Positions 52,954 through 62,369 are shown, counted from the first letter of the stretch. The stretch is 64,000 nt of DNA from Winogradskyella sp. PG-2 (GCF_000828715.1 NZ_AP014583.1:2540001-2604000), one strand, 5' to 3'. Program-made: numbers and translations. The notes: generated by a model from the letters alone, not told the origin.

Positions 52954-53734
52954 CACGAAAACTGCTTTAGTAACTGGATCAGCATCTGGACTTGGATACG
53001 AGTTAGCACTTCTGCTAGCTAAAGATAACTATAATTTAATTTTAATAGATATAGATTCTGTAAAATTAGAGCAAGCCAAAATAAATATTAATAAAACTTA
53101 TCAAACTAAAATTGAGATATTAGCTAGAGATTTATATGTGGTAAATATTGCACAAGAGATTTATAATCATGTCACTAATACTGAAATTGATGTGATTATA
53201 AATAATGCTGGTTTTGGTTTGTTTGGTACGTTTCACGATACAGATTGGGAGCGAGAATCAGAAATGTTGCACTTACATATTATAACAACAACGCACCTCA
53301 TAAAGTTATTTTTACCAGATATGGTAAAACGTGGATCTGGAAGAATTTTAAATTTATCTTCTTTGGCAGCCTTTCAGTCAGGTCCATTAATGGCATTGTA
53401 TTATGCGTCTAAGTCTTATTTATTATCTTTCTCACAAGCCATAGCTAACGAATTAAAAGGAACTGGAGTTACCGTTACGGTGTTGTGTCCTGGTCCGACG
53501 AGAACAGCATTTCAAGACCTTGTTTCCGAAGGTTGTAATAAAAATAAAATTGCCTTTAATATGGCATGTCCAAAAGAGGTTGCAACATATGGCTATAAAG
53601 CCATGCATAATGGTAGAGTAGTAGCAATTCCTGGACTTTTTAATAAGTTTTTGTCCATATTACCAAGAATGCTGACTCGAAATAGAACCACAAAAATTGT
53701 TCGTCAAATTCAAGATAAAAATAGAGATTCTTAA
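52934..53734 (+). CDS. Short-chain dehydrogenase/reductase
   Basis: The protein has 266 residues. The cofactor motif TGSASGLGYE is at residues 14-23, NNAG near 90, the catalytic Ser in LNLSSLAAF and the YxxxK in YYASKSY. The tail (RNRTTKIVRQIQDKN) is basic. The family is NAD(P)-dependent and the likely substrate is unknown. It overlaps the preceding dehydrogenase by 20 bp, so the two are probably co-translated. Confidence 0.9.
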   Translation: MSMDKHNTKTALVTGSASGLGYELALLLAKDNYNLILIDIDSVKLEQAKININKTYQTKIEILARDLYVVNIAQEIYNHVTNTEIDVIINNAGFGLFGTFHDTDWERESEMLHLHIITTTHLIKLFLPDMVKRGSGRILNLSSLAAFQSGPLMALYYASKSYLLSFSQAIANELKGTGVTVTVLCPGPTRTAFQDLVSEGCNKNKIAFNMACPKEVATYGYKAMHNGRVVAIPGLFNKFLSILPRMLTRNRTTKIVRQIQDKNRDS

Positions 53735-53738
53735 TCTT

Positions 53739-56486
53739 TTAAAACACAGTTCGTTTTCTTTTATAGAGTAAAAACACTCCAAATAGAATAAGTAAAATAA
53801 ACAACTCTGGCTCAGACATACGTTGCGTGTCTTCGTTTAAATCTAGTGATTTTTTACCCGAAAGTACCTCTTCTTGTTTCTTCTTTAATATTGCTTTTTG
53901 CGCTTCATTTTCTACTGCAATATATAATGTTAAAGGAGTCATTATTTTTGACATAAAGCTGTATTTAACTTGGTTATTCCATTCGTTTTCCGAATACTCG
54001 GGATGTAATATGTTAGACATCCATTTGCCTTGTAATAAAAGTCCGCTATTCCAGTTTTTAGATTTGATGTCAGCTTCATCAATTTCGAAAATTGAAGATT
54101 TTAAAACAATGTCAGCTTTGTTGTTATTTGGTAAATATGCCAGTGGTTGTGATGAGTTTGGCCATGGTAAAACAGAATGATTAGTTTTAAGTTTAATACT
54201 ATCATTTACAAATTGTTTTGGTTTGTTTGTTAGGTCATGAGATGCTATATAGCCAATAGTATTTAGGTGGTAAAATAAGTTACTTTCAGGGAAAGTCATT
54301 TTAAAATCTTTAAAGTCTTTAGAAATTATAGAGCTGTACATATTGTCCGTAACGACAACAATTATAGGATACGTATTAGTTTTAATGTTATGGTTTTCAA
54401 ATAATACTTTTTTGATTGCACGTTCTAAGTAAAAGCCTCCATCAAAGTATTCTCTATTGATGCTTGCTTTTAAATCGTTAAAATCTATAGTACGCGAATA
54501 GGTATTTGAAAAACTAACCTTGTGATTAGATTGTAATGGATTATCTTTTAGAAAATTATCAATAACCTTTTCATAAGTCGCTTTTAAGCTATCCTTTTCA
54601 GCCGATGCATCAATAATAAAATGATAATATGGTGTTCGCTCAACTTGAGTTAAAGTTTTCTTTTCGGCTACAGAAACATAAGCTATATGTTCGTTTTGGA
54701 CTGAACTTTGAGTCGCTTGTGTAGATGATTTACCTAAAGTTAGTTTATGTTCATCAATAGTTATTGAAATTGGTTCTTTATGAATGAACTGAATACCTGT
54801 TTTTCTTACTTCATCTTTTGCAAAAGGAAATATTCTAAAGGATACTTTATTACCTGTTAAATAATGTAATAATCCAGGATCTCTATTTTCATTTCGTATT
54901 TCATTAAAAACCCACATTGCAGATTTCTTTTCGGCTAAAATCCCCATTTCTTTTTTAACGCCAACATAGAGATAGTAGTCATTAATCCAACAACCGTCTG
55001 GTAAGTCTATAGTAGTTGCATATTCTGATCTAAAGGCATTGTCATTGGCATTTGTAATTTCTATATCTATCCAACTCGTCCATTGCTTTTCGTTACTATC
55101 GTATTTACTTGTGGAATTAATATCGTTAATTTTTACATTACTATTTCTAACATTTTCTGATCTTAGATTAAATGACTCAGCCTTGAAGAAGATGCGTTCT
55201 ATAGCGTTAATTTTTGCATGAGACAATGTGAGGTTGTCTAAAACCATCCATTTAAAAAACCGAGATAAGTAAGGGGTTTGATTTCCTAAGAAAAAATCTC
55301 CACGACTTTCTTTATTTCCTACGACTACATCTAGAGTTTTCTTTAATGATACCTTGTCAATAGTGTAGTCTTTTGAGTAATCTGGGTTATAGATATAGTC
55401 TAAGGTTTCGTGTAACACAATTTTATCTTTATGATAAGAAAGTGTTATGCCAATTGGTATTATAAGAAAACCGATTAGAGCAATGGTTAGAAGTAATTGC
55501 TTTGAAAAAAACGACTTTAAAAACGCATAATCCGATATTAATTCTTGAATATGAATTACAAAAAGTACTAAAGGTGCGAGCATTAAAAACCCAACACCAA
55601 TAGCAATAATTGCAATCACAGAAAGGGGTAAAAAGGGCAAAAAGACAATAAAAAAGTAAAATGTATAAGCTAAAGTAATACTACGACCTGCATATAATAA
55701 TAATCTAAGTTTCTTATTTTCAGTATTTGGTAAACAGATTAAAATACCATTGATTATAGCAATAATAAAAAACCAATGCGAACTAAAATCACCAAATACT
55801 CCTGTGTCTTGTCCTGTAAAACCATTTATTAAGAATCCGGAATTGACTAAAAGTCCAAGAAGCGGAAATAGTATAGCGATGGGTACTTTCCAGAAGAGTT
55901 GATATTTTTTCCATTGTTTTCCTTTTTTTATTGATAGAATATAAACAGTTCTAATTAGAAAAAACAGAAAAATTATAACACCAACTACCCAAAAAATGAT
56001 TAAAGCATGCTCACCATACTTTGTGCCTACGAGTCTCCAAAACGGTGTTATAACCTGAAATAAAAGATACCATGTTAATGGCACTGAGAGTGATATTAAA
56101 AAATTTTGCCAAGCTTTGTAATTTTTATCTTTAGAAGTGAGTTTAATGACTATTATAAACAGTGAATGAATTAATGTTGGCATTAAAAATGTGCCAATAT
56201 ACATTAGCAAATCACCTGATAACATCCATCTAGGAATGCTCCAGGGCAAAATATAGCTCGAATCTATATTGTATTTGTAAATGAAGAGTATATAAAGAAA
56301 TAAACTAAAAAATGCATAGTAAATAGAAAGGTCTTTTTTCTTAAAAATACAATATAATGTGTAAATTAAATTTAAGACAGCTAGCATAAATAGAGTAAAT
56401 CCATAACTTTTCCAATAACTCAAATTTTCTTCTGTCAATAAGGTCTTGATAATATTATTGGTAGTGTGTTTATGACTAAAAGCCAT
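53739..56486 (-). CDS. MSEP-CTERM protein (exosortase K substrate) with VIT-like domain
   Basis: The 915-residue protein has an N-terminal membrane region of about eleven helices (to about residue 345). A large extracytoplasmic part includes a VIT-like block (GCWINDYYLYVGVKKEMGILAEKKSAMWVFNEI in outline) and a vWA-like segment (HFIIDASAEKDSLK, VVTDNMYSS). The C-terminus is a sorting signal: MSEPELFILLILF, then a hydrophobic helix, then KRKR. The MSEP motif is the known recognition mark for exosortase K, encoded directly upstream at 56506-57014. One substrate per exosortase is the usual arrangement. Confidence 0.88.
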   Translation of the reverse strand: MAFSHKHTTNNIIKTLLTEENLSYWKSYGFTLFMLAVLNLIYTLYCIFKKKDLSIYYAFFSLFLYILFIYKYNIDSSYILPWSIPRWMLSGDLLMYIGTFLMPTLIHSLFIIVIKLTSKDKNYKAWQNFLISLSVPLTWYLLFQVITPFWRLVGTKYGEHALIIFWVVGVIIFLFFLIRTVYILSIKKGKQWKKYQLFWKVPIAILFPLLGLLVNSGFLINGFTGQDTGVFGDFSSHWFFIIAIINGILICLPNTENKKLRLLLYAGRSITLAYTFYFFIVFLPFLPLSVIAIIAIGVGFLMLAPLVLFVIHIQELISDYAFLKSFFSKQLLLTIALIGFLIIPIGITLSYHKDKIVLHETLDYIYNPDYSKDYTIDKVSLKKTLDVVVGNKESRGDFFLGNQTPYLSRFFKWMVLDNLTLSHAKINAIERIFFKAESFNLRSENVRNSNVKINDINSTSKYDSNEKQWTSWIDIEITNANDNAFRSEYATTIDLPDGCWINDYYLYVGVKKEMGILAEKKSAMWVFNEIRNENRDPGLLHYLTGNKVSFRIFPFAKDEVRKTGIQFIHKEPISITIDEHKLTLGKSSTQATQSSVQNEHIAYVSVAEKKTLTQVERTPYYHFIIDASAEKDSLKATYEKVIDNFLKDNPLQSNHKVSFSNTYSRTIDFNDLKASINREYFDGGFYLERAIKKVLFENHNIKTNTYPIIVVVTDNMYSSIISKDFKDFKMTFPESNLFYHLNTIGYIASHDLTNKPKQFVNDSIKLKTNHSVLPWPNSSQPLAYLPNNNKADIVLKSSIFEIDEADIKSKNWNSGLLLQGKWMSNILHPEYSENEWNNQVKYSFMSKIMTPLTLYIAVENEAQKAILKKKQEEVLSGKKSLDLNEDTQRMSEPELFILLILFGVFLLYKRKRTVF

Positions 56487-56505
56487 CTTGGATTAAGTAA
56501 ATTTT

Positions 56506-57014
56506 TCATACGTAACTATTGAATTTAGATAGTGAACGATTAACTATAGTATAAACCAGCATTAAAAGCGATAAATAAATAAAGACACCTTCTGCCTGGT
56601 GTAACCAAGGATATTCGAAAGCTGTTTGTTTTGCTATAAACATGGACGTTAAAATCCGAGAAGTATTTGCGATAAGAGTTAGTACAAAAGTTGCAACTAG
56701 CACTAGTGGAATAGATATTGTTTTTTGAAAATGAGATTTGCATACTTTCAAAATTAAAAGTGAAAAGGCTGCAAAGCTGATAATCCAAAAGTTAATACCA
56801 GAACAAGACTTGTCTATAGTGATATTTAGGTTTTCAAAATAGAAACCTGAGTCATTAGAATAGCTAAAGCCAGAGTCGACAACTAAAGAAATTATTCCGC
56901 TTAAAGGCTTCAGAATAAATGTTAAGCTATCATTTGTAGCATTTACATATAGTATTTTGCTAGGATAATACTGCTAAAAATGATGATATAATAAACTGTG
57001 TTTTTAATATTCAT
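56506..57014 (-). pseudogene. xrtK: Exosortase K (XrtK), apparent single-base frameshift
   Basis: The start ATG at 57014 overlaps the DUF1361 gene's end by 11 bp. The first 23 codons (KNTVYYIIIFSSIILAKYYM) end in TAA. One more A in the run at 56955-56958 would continue into the main frame, KILYVNATNDSLTFILK and onward. That frame holds the complete exosortase triad: Cys in DKSCSGINF, Arg in NTSRILTSM and His in YPWLHQAEGV. It should cleave and transfer MSEP-CTERM proteins such as the next gene. As read it is disrupted; slippage or a read error could explain this. Confidence 0.82.
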
Positions 57015-57675
57015 GCGGTGATAATTGATTTAAATTCTTGAACATAAAATAACCAACCACTAAGAATCCACCAAAGCCTAATGTAAATAACCAAGCTTCT
57101 GAATGCTGGAATGGAGAAATTAAGATGTTAATAACATCAGAAATTAAAATATGAGGATTGCTTATTATTTCCCAAGAATTGTAGCGAAGAAACCTTCCGA
57201 GATAGACACCAAATCCACATAAAAATAAAATGACTAATGTCAATGATGTCGTAGGGATTTTTCTAAATCTTGATGCTAATAATCGTTGCATATCATGTAT
57301 AGACAAATAAAATAGAAATAAACCACTAAGCGCAAATGATAGAACAACTAAAACATCTAACCACAACATATTATCATTACTTATTCTAAAATGAATTAGA
57401 TCTGTAACTATATATGGCGCATTTGGTAAAAAGACTAACCAAGCAAAAAACCAAAGCCCTAATTTGAGTCTGCTAAGATTTTGTTTAGAATTTAGGTACA
57501 TGGTTATTACAAAAGGAATAATTGCTAGAAAGACATTCCAGATTAAGAATAAGTAGAAAAAAGACTTATTCAATTTAATACGTACCATAAGAACAATAAC
57601 ACTAAATGTTATAGCAATAGAAACTAATAAGAGGGTTTTAAACCTTGATTGTATGAGTGTTTTTAATCTTTCCAT
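57004..57675 (-). CDS. DUF1361 membrane protein
   Basis: The 223-residue protein has about six membrane helices and the DUF1361 signature in WFFAWLVFLPNAPYIVTDLIHF. Family function is unknown, and it often sits beside exosortase-like or sugar-handling genes. Its stop overlaps the xrtK start and its own start overlaps the DUF2809 gene's end, so it is part of a tightly packed operon. Confidence 0.86.
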   Translation of the reverse strand: MERLKTLIQSRFKTLLLVSIAITFSVIVLMVRIKLNKSFFYLFLIWNVFLAIIPFVITMYLNSKQNLSRLKLGLWFFAWLVFLPNAPYIVTDLIHFRISNDNMLWLDVLVVLSFALSGLFLFYLSIHDMQRLLASRFRKIPTTSLTLVILFLCGFGVYLGRFLRYNSWEIISNPHILISDVINILISPFQHSEAWLFTLGFGGFLVVGYFMFKNLNQLSPHEY

Positions 57676-58036
57676 AATGTTGTTCTATTATTAATACGGT
57701 TATTATTCCTAATGTGTAAGCAATTAAATCTCCTATTTGGAACGTGTTTCCAAAAATGAGTGAAGCTGTAAAGCTATCTTCTAAATTAAAGTAAGTTAGG
57801 AATGGAGTGAGTTGAAGTATTTCAATGCTATAAGCAATAAAGAGGACGACAATAGCTGAGGCCCTCACACTCAAGTTAGAGCACCCTCTTAAAATTGCGT
57901 ATAGTAAAATAACACAGAGATAATCGCCTACTGTATAGCGTATAAATCCTGTTTTTATAATAAAAGCGATTGCTAATTCTATGAGAAACAGAGAATGGGC
58001 AAGTACTAAATAATTTTTATTGAATTGTAATATCAT
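57638..58036 (-). CDS. DUF2809 membrane protein (VanZ-like fold)
   Basis: The 132-residue protein has four membrane helices and the block YTVGDYLCVILLYAILRG characteristic of DUF2809, plus QIGDLIAYTLGI near the end. It overlaps the genes on both sides (38 bp with DUF1361, 4 bp with the SanA-like gene). Function is unknown. Confidence 0.84.
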   Translation of the reverse strand: MILQFNKNYLVLAHSLFLIELAIAFIIKTGFIRYTVGDYLCVILLYAILRGCSNLSVRASAIVVLFIAYSIEILQLTPFLTYFNLEDSFTASLIFGNTFQIGDLIAYTLGIITVLIIEQHYGKIKNTHTIKV

Positions 58037-58656
58037 TGTATTGTTATTTTTTCTCCTAAGAATTTGGGTTGTACATTAAATATTAAATCTATGAAAGCTT
58101 TAGAGCGGGCTAAATATTCTCTCAGGATAACAACATTTCTATCTTTAACAGGTTTTGCATTGAAGGCTATGGCTTTAATATTGAAATGATCTGCTATATA
58201 AATAGCACGTTGGTTATGAAATTTTTGAGATATAACTGTAATTTCATTCTGACCGAAAACTTCTTTAGCTCTAATCACTGAATCTAGTGTTCTAAATCCT
58301 GCAAAGTCTAGGAAGATTTTATCAGAAGGAATGCCTCTAGCAATTAAATCATTTTTAAAGTTTGTAGGTTCGTCATAGTTTTCTCTACTATTATCTCCAC
58401 TAACTAAAATATACTCAATCTTACCTGCTTTGAAAAGGGCAACCGCTGCATCCAATCGATATTTATAAAAAAGGTTGACATTGCCATGGTAAGTAAATTT
58501 ATTTACGCCAAGTAATAGACCAACTTTGTTTTTAGGAATTTTGGTCACGTTTTCATACAAGTTGTGTTTGGCTTTATAACTTACCCAATGATATATTGTA
58601 AAAACAGTTAAAGCTGCAAGCGCTAAAAGTGATAATAAGATTTTAAGTTTTTTCAT
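58033..58656 (-). CDS. SanA/YdcF-type DUF218 protein
   Basis: The 207-residue protein has an N-terminal membrane anchor (LLSLLALAALTVFTIYHW) and the DUF218 domain. Key blocks are YRLDAAVALFKAGKIEYILVSGDN in outline, IFLDFAGFRTLDSVIRAKEVFG, and ITVISQKFHNQRAIYIA. The family includes SanA and ElyC, which contribute to envelope barrier function in Escherichia coli. It is in the same minus-strand operon, with 4-bp overlaps at both ends. Confidence 0.86.
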   Translation of the reverse strand: MKKLKILLSLLALAALTVFTIYHWVSYKAKHNLYENVTKIPKNKVGLLLGVNKFTYHGNVNLFYKYRLDAAVALFKAGKIEYILVSGDNSRENYDEPTNFKNDLIARGIPSDKIFLDFAGFRTLDSVIRAKEVFGQNEITVISQKFHNQRAIYIADHFNIKAIAFNAKPVKDRNVVILREYLARSKAFIDLIFNVQPKFLGEKITIQ

Positions 58657-59174
58657 TTTGAAACAACTAGATAATATTTAGATAACTCAGTTGATGTAAA
58701 AATAATGCCTCTTAGCTCATTAATAGATACGTTTAAAAATCTTTTGTAGTCGAAATGATGAAAAGGATTTGCACGTTTTCCTATTTTATATGATTTATAG
58801 TAATAATTGTAATAATCTGGAAGAATTGCAACTCCGAGAATAATTGCACCATACAAATATGGACTACGTTTTCCGTTACCATAGCAAAGACATTGTAAAG
58901 CAATTTCATCTTCAACTTTAGTGCTGTAATTGCATAGTACATGGTAACAATCGTGACGTTCAACTTTTGGTATTAATTCAAAATTGTTTTTATCTAAGAA
59001 TTCGCCTAAGTGTCTTCCAAAACTAGGTTGTGGAAGTTTTAGTAAATCCGTTTTTGAAATATTCCAAGACTGATGTCCTTTAAATAATTTTGTATACATA
59101 CCTTGCGAATGCTCAAACAACCATATTATAAGTTGTTTTCTTAAGTGTTTTATTATATGAAATAGGTTTTTCAT
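58653..59174 (-). CDS. Coq4-family protein
   Basis: The 173-residue protein has the Coq4 metal-binding signature HDxxHx11E as HDCYHVLCNYSTKVEDE near residue 73. The conserved GAIILGVAILPDYYNYY and FKIGKRANPF-type region follow. Coq4 proteins organise or act in quinone biosynthesis, but flavobacteria use menaquinone, so the role here is unclear. Confidence 0.82.
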   Translation of the reverse strand: MKNLFHIIKHLRKQLIIWLFEHSQGMYTKLFKGHQSWNISKTDLLKLPQPSFGRHLGEFLDKNNFELIPKVERHDCYHVLCNYSTKVEDEIALQCLCYGNGKRSPYLYGAIILGVAILPDYYNYYYKSYKIGKRANPFHHFDYKRFLNVSINELRGIIFTSTELSKYYLVVSK

Positions 59175-59503
59175 GGTAGATTGGGATGATTTGGTTCAAC
59201 GGCAAAATTGTTATTATGCATTTTTCTTCTACTAGATTTAATTTCACTTCTCCAAATGAATAGTGCTACTAAATAAACCGCAGCGAAGTAATAAATGGCT
59301 AATAAGCTTTTATCAAACTCAATAATGAATGCTATGCATAATGTAAATAAGATGATAATGTAATACGGGAAGTAAACTTTAAATACATACGGTTTATCTT
59401 TAGGATTTTTAGAAGCCCAAAACAAACAGGATATACTTAGTTTAATGATTATAAATGTTATTAACCCTATAAAAAAGAATCCAAATAGTATTAAGGCTAT
59501 CAT
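59171..59503 (-). CDS. Small membrane protein, unknown
   Basis: The 110-residue protein has three predicted membrane helices and a basic tail. It overlaps the Coq4-like gene by 4 bp and starts one base before the stop of the upstream DUF4173 gene. No family is recognised. Its place in the operon suggests a membrane function linked to its neighbours. Confidence 0.65.
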   Translation of the reverse strand: MIALILFGFFFIGLITFIIIKLSISCLFWASKNPKDKPYVFKVYFPYYIIILFTLCIAFIIEFDKSLLAIYYFAAVYLVALFIWRSEIKSSRRKMHNNNFAVEPNHPNLP

Positions 59504-59504
59504 C

Positions 59505-60890
59505 CTATTTTATTTCAAGTTTTAAATTATCATACTGTAATTCTTGCCATGAGTTAGTTCTTAATTCATAGACGTATTTATTATACTTTTTATTTATTTC
59601 TCTTATTGAATCTTTACCTAAGTCTTTTTTTATGACTTGCTCTTTTAATAAAAATGTATTGTTATTAGATAAATTAATGAGATACTTAAAGTCCATAGAC
59701 TTAGCATAATTGAAATTGTAATTGGTAATATGATAATCCCAATTCACAGTGCTTGATATAATAAGCACTATAAAAGCAGCTTTAGTATTGAGTCTTATTA
59801 AATACCAGATGTTTTTTACCTGATCAATCTTTAGAAGTGTAGTGATAAGACCAGTAATGGCTAGAGTAAGGTAGACTAGAACTCCAATACGCTTGTATGT
59901 AAGCCCAAAGTAATATATGTATTGACCATTTTTAGTTGCAATGCTAAGAATTAAAATGATATTTAAAATGATCCAAGTAAAGGCTAATCGTTTTAATGTT
60001 TTGTTCTCTTTGTAAAAATTAATATCTCCTCTAAATACATAAAGTAGAATTATAATGGCTATTACTATAGAAGCAATTAATGCATCAATACCACTGTGTA
60101 CTTGCTCTGAAAAAACAGAGCCTCGAATTTCTTCATTAGTTACAATAAACGTAATATCTGTAATTAAGAATAGTATGATTAAAGCATTTAATAGCGAAAT
60201 AAGTATAACACCTAACTGGTTCTCTTTTTTTAGGTTAGGGATTGAAAAGCTATCAGTTTTACTTAATGAATTTCCTGTTTTTAGATCAATAGAAGTTGCT
60301 GGTTCAACTTCGACAGGTTTATGAATGTTAGAAAATAAATAATAGCCTAAGCCAGCAAATAATAACCACTGAATATTAATAAAACCTAAATCGATCTTAT
60401 CAATGATATTGCTAAATAATGGATTTCCATTTTGATACAAAGCAATAAATATGATAACGATTATTGCAGGAATGAAAATGATTTTAAACAAATGAAGATA
60501 ATCTACATCTTTTTTTGGCTCTACTTTTTGGGTAGTTTCATTGATTGAAAAGTTACGATGAAATAAACCTGCTATAGTGGTATATAATCCATTAAGCCAA
60601 TTGATGAAAATTGATGATTTGTGTTCAGATAACAAGCCTATCAATGTAAAGAAAGCTACAAAATTGGCAATAACCGCAACTAAAGAATCATGAAAGAAAA
60701 CTGACAAACCTGTAATAAGGTATAAACTAGAATAGAGTATGGTTTGTTTGTTCTTAAAATGATCTCTGTTGTTAGCAACAAGAACAACTAGTGTGATGAT
60801 ACTAAATAGAAATAGATTTAGCCCAATACTTTTGCCATAAAACAATGTGCTAAATAAAAATGCTCCGATAAATAATAATAGTTTTTTCAT
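59505..60890 (-). CDS. DUF4153/DUF4173-like polytopic membrane protein
   Basis: The 461-residue protein has about eleven membrane helices and a soluble C-terminal tail (ELRTNSWQELQYDNLKLEIK). The middle contains the family-like segment INFYKENKTLKRLAFTWIILN. It is the first gene of the operon running to the MSEP-CTERM gene. A 19-bp palindrome 17 bp ahead of its ATG is identical to one before 61282-61893, so the small winged-helix regulator next door probably controls it. Confidence 0.72.
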   Translation of the reverse strand: MKKLLLFIGAFLFSTLFYGKSIGLNLFLFSIITLVVLVANNRDHFKNKQTILYSSLYLITGLSVFFHDSLVAVIANFVAFFTLIGLLSEHKSSIFINWLNGLYTTIAGLFHRNFSINETTQKVEPKKDVDYLHLFKIIFIPAIIVIIFIALYQNGNPLFSNIIDKIDLGFINIQWLLFAGLGYYLFSNIHKPVEVEPATSIDLKTGNSLSKTDSFSIPNLKKENQLGVILISLLNALIILFLITDITFIVTNEEIRGSVFSEQVHSGIDALIASIVIAIIILLYVFRGDINFYKENKTLKRLAFTWIILNIILILSIATKNGQYIYYFGLTYKRIGVLVYLTLAITGLITTLLKIDQVKNIWYLIRLNTKAAFIVLIISSTVNWDYHITNYNFNYAKSMDFKYLINLSNNNTFLLKEQVIKKDLGKDSIREINKKYNKYVYELRTNSWQELQYDNLKLEIK

Positions 60891-60907
60891 AATGTGTATA
60901 TTAAAAG

Positions 60908-60926
60908 TACTTTGTATTTCAAAGTA
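60908..60926. promoter_or_regulatory. Probable operator 1 for the adjacent winged-helix regulator
   Basis: Perfect 7-bp inverted repeat TACTTTG-TATTT-CAAAGTA, centred about 27 bp before the DUF4173 start and just after the regulator gene's stop. The same sequence in minus orientation recurs at 61903-61921. Confidence 0.65.
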
Positions 60927-60944
60927 AAAGATTAAAAAAAATGT

Positions 60945-61238
60945 TTACGTTTTCTTAATTAATTTTTCAAGGGCTTCGATATGTTTTCTAAATTCTGCTT
61001 TTCCAAGTTTTGTGACACTGTATCTAGTGTTTGGTTTTCGTCCTATAAATTGTTTTTCTACTAGTATGTATTCTGATTTTTCTAATGCCTTTGTATGGCT
61101 TGCTAGGTTTCCATCAGTAGCTCCTAAAAGCTCTTTTAGCATATTAAAATCCGCATATTCGTTTACCATAAGAATGGACATAATGCCTAGTCTAATTCTG
61201 TGATCAAATAGTTTATTTATGTTAGTAATTATACTCAA
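60945..61238 (-). CDS. Small winged-helix regulator (HTH_27/MarR-like)
   Basis: The 97-residue protein is almost entirely a winged helix: MSILMVNEYADFNMLKELLG, then the recognition helix DGNLASHTKALEKSEYI, then the wing KPNTRYSVTKLGKAEF. This fits PF13601-type regulators. It sits between two membrane-protein genes, each preceded by the same 19-bp palindrome, the simplest reading of which is that it represses both. No ligand domain is present. Confidence 0.86.
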   Translation of the reverse strand: MSIITNINKLFDHRIRLGIMSILMVNEYADFNMLKELLGATDGNLASHTKALEKSEYILVEKQFIGRKPNTRYSVTKLGKAEFRKHIEALEKLIKKT

Positions 61239-61281
61239 ATCAAAATTTTAATTCAAAGTTACTGAAAACTGTTACTGTCAA

Positions 61282-61893
61282 CTATTTCGTATCATATTTA
61301 AAATGCATCCAAGCACCATAAACAATATGCATAATTCCAAAACCTATCACCCAAAGCCAAAAACCATAGCCAGGATAATAGCTTGCTATTAAACCTAAAA
61401 CAATTTGAATATATCCTAAATATTTTATGTCTCCTAAACTGTATTTTGAAGCGCTAACTAATGCTAAACCATAAAAAATTAACATTAAACCACCAGTTTG
61501 GCCATATCTTCCATGACTTAAAATGATTGTGCAATAAATACCACCAACAGTTAAAGGCACTAAAAAGTTAAATAAGAGTCGTTTTGATGAATTATCCCAA
61601 ATCTTTTCGCCATTCTTTTTTGCTTTTTGTGTTGTAAGTAACATGCCAGTGACGGCACTTAACAATGCTATCATTAGAAGAATAGCCATACAAGTCCAAA
61701 ATACCCAACCATGAAAAATATATAGCTTACCATCACTATGTGTATCAACCAACCAGAATGCAATAGCAGCACCAATTAAAGCATAGATACCTGCTAGTAC
61801 ACCAGATAAACCACTCAATGAAATAAAACGAGATGATTTATTCATTAAATTTTTGATCTCGCTGATGTCTTTTAAATAATCTTCGTTGCTCAT
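61282..61893 (-). CDS. Polytopic membrane protein, unknown
   Basis: The start at 61893 (SNEDYLKDISEIKNLM) gives 203 residues. A short soluble N-terminus precedes about six membrane helices (for example LSGVLAGIYALIGAAIAFW and YGFWLWVIGFGIMHIVYG). An ATG at 61917 would overlap the operator and is less likely. It is transcribed ahead of the winged-helix regulator and is likely its target and operon partner. Confidence 0.7.
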   Translation of the reverse strand: MSNEDYLKDISEIKNLMNKSSRFISLSGLSGVLAGIYALIGAAIAFWLVDTHSDGKLYIFHGWVFWTCMAILLMIALLSAVTGMLLTTQKAKKNGEKIWDNSSKRLLFNFLVPLTVGGIYCTIILSHGRYGQTGGLMLIFYGLALVSASKYSLGDIKYLGYIQIVLGLIASYYPGYGFWLWVIGFGIMHIVYGAWMHFKYDTK

Positions 61894-61902
61894 AATAAAA
61901 AG

Positions 61903-61921
61903 TACTTTGAAATACAAAGTA
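61903..61921. promoter_or_regulatory. Probable operator 2 for the winged-helix regulator
   Basis: TACTTTGAAATACAAAGTA is the exact reverse complement of operator 1. It ends ten bases before the ATG at 61893, so a bound protein would block the start region. Confidence 0.65.
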
Positions 61922-62001
61922 AATGAATTTATTTCAATACAGCAAAACTATTTTAGAAGATAATAACTAAATTTATCACTTAAGAACAAAAAAATTAAAT
62001 T

Positions 62002-62364
62002 ATGATAGTATTACTTTTAACAATTGCGAATTTAGCAGGTGGTTTGTTACTAGGATTAGCAACACTAGATAAATGGGATGGTGAACGCAATTTCTTTAAT
62101 AAAATTGCTGGTATTTTAACTCCTTTTCAAACTGTGATTGGTGGAGCATTGGTTATACTAAGTTTAATTAGAATTATAGGAGGGCATAATTGGTCATTTA
62201 ACTTTACAAGTCTTGTTGGAGGTATTTTATTATTAACACATGTATTTGGTAAAGTACCTGCGTTAGAAAGTAGTTTACGAAAATTGTCAGATAAATTGAT
62301 GCCTTTTAAAGCTATAATCGGAATTGCATTATTGGTTATTGGCATACTAAATCTTATTAATTAA
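62002..62364 (+). CDS. Small membrane protein, unknown
   Basis: The 120-residue protein has about four membrane helices and a Gly-rich first helix (LLTIANLAGGLLLGLATL). There is internal similarity between the segments FFNKIAGILTPFQTVIGGALV and LSDKLMPFKAIIGIALLV, suggesting an internal duplication. The gene starts at ATG 62002, divergent from operator 2, and is followed six bases later by a DUF1801-like frame. Confidence 0.65.
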   Translation: MIVLLLTIANLAGGLLLGLATLDKWDGERNFFNKIAGILTPFQTVIGGALVILSLIRIIGGHNWSFNFTSLVGGILLLTHVFGKVPALESSLRKLSDKLMPFKAIIGIALLVIGILNLIN

Positions 62365-62369
62365 AAGAG

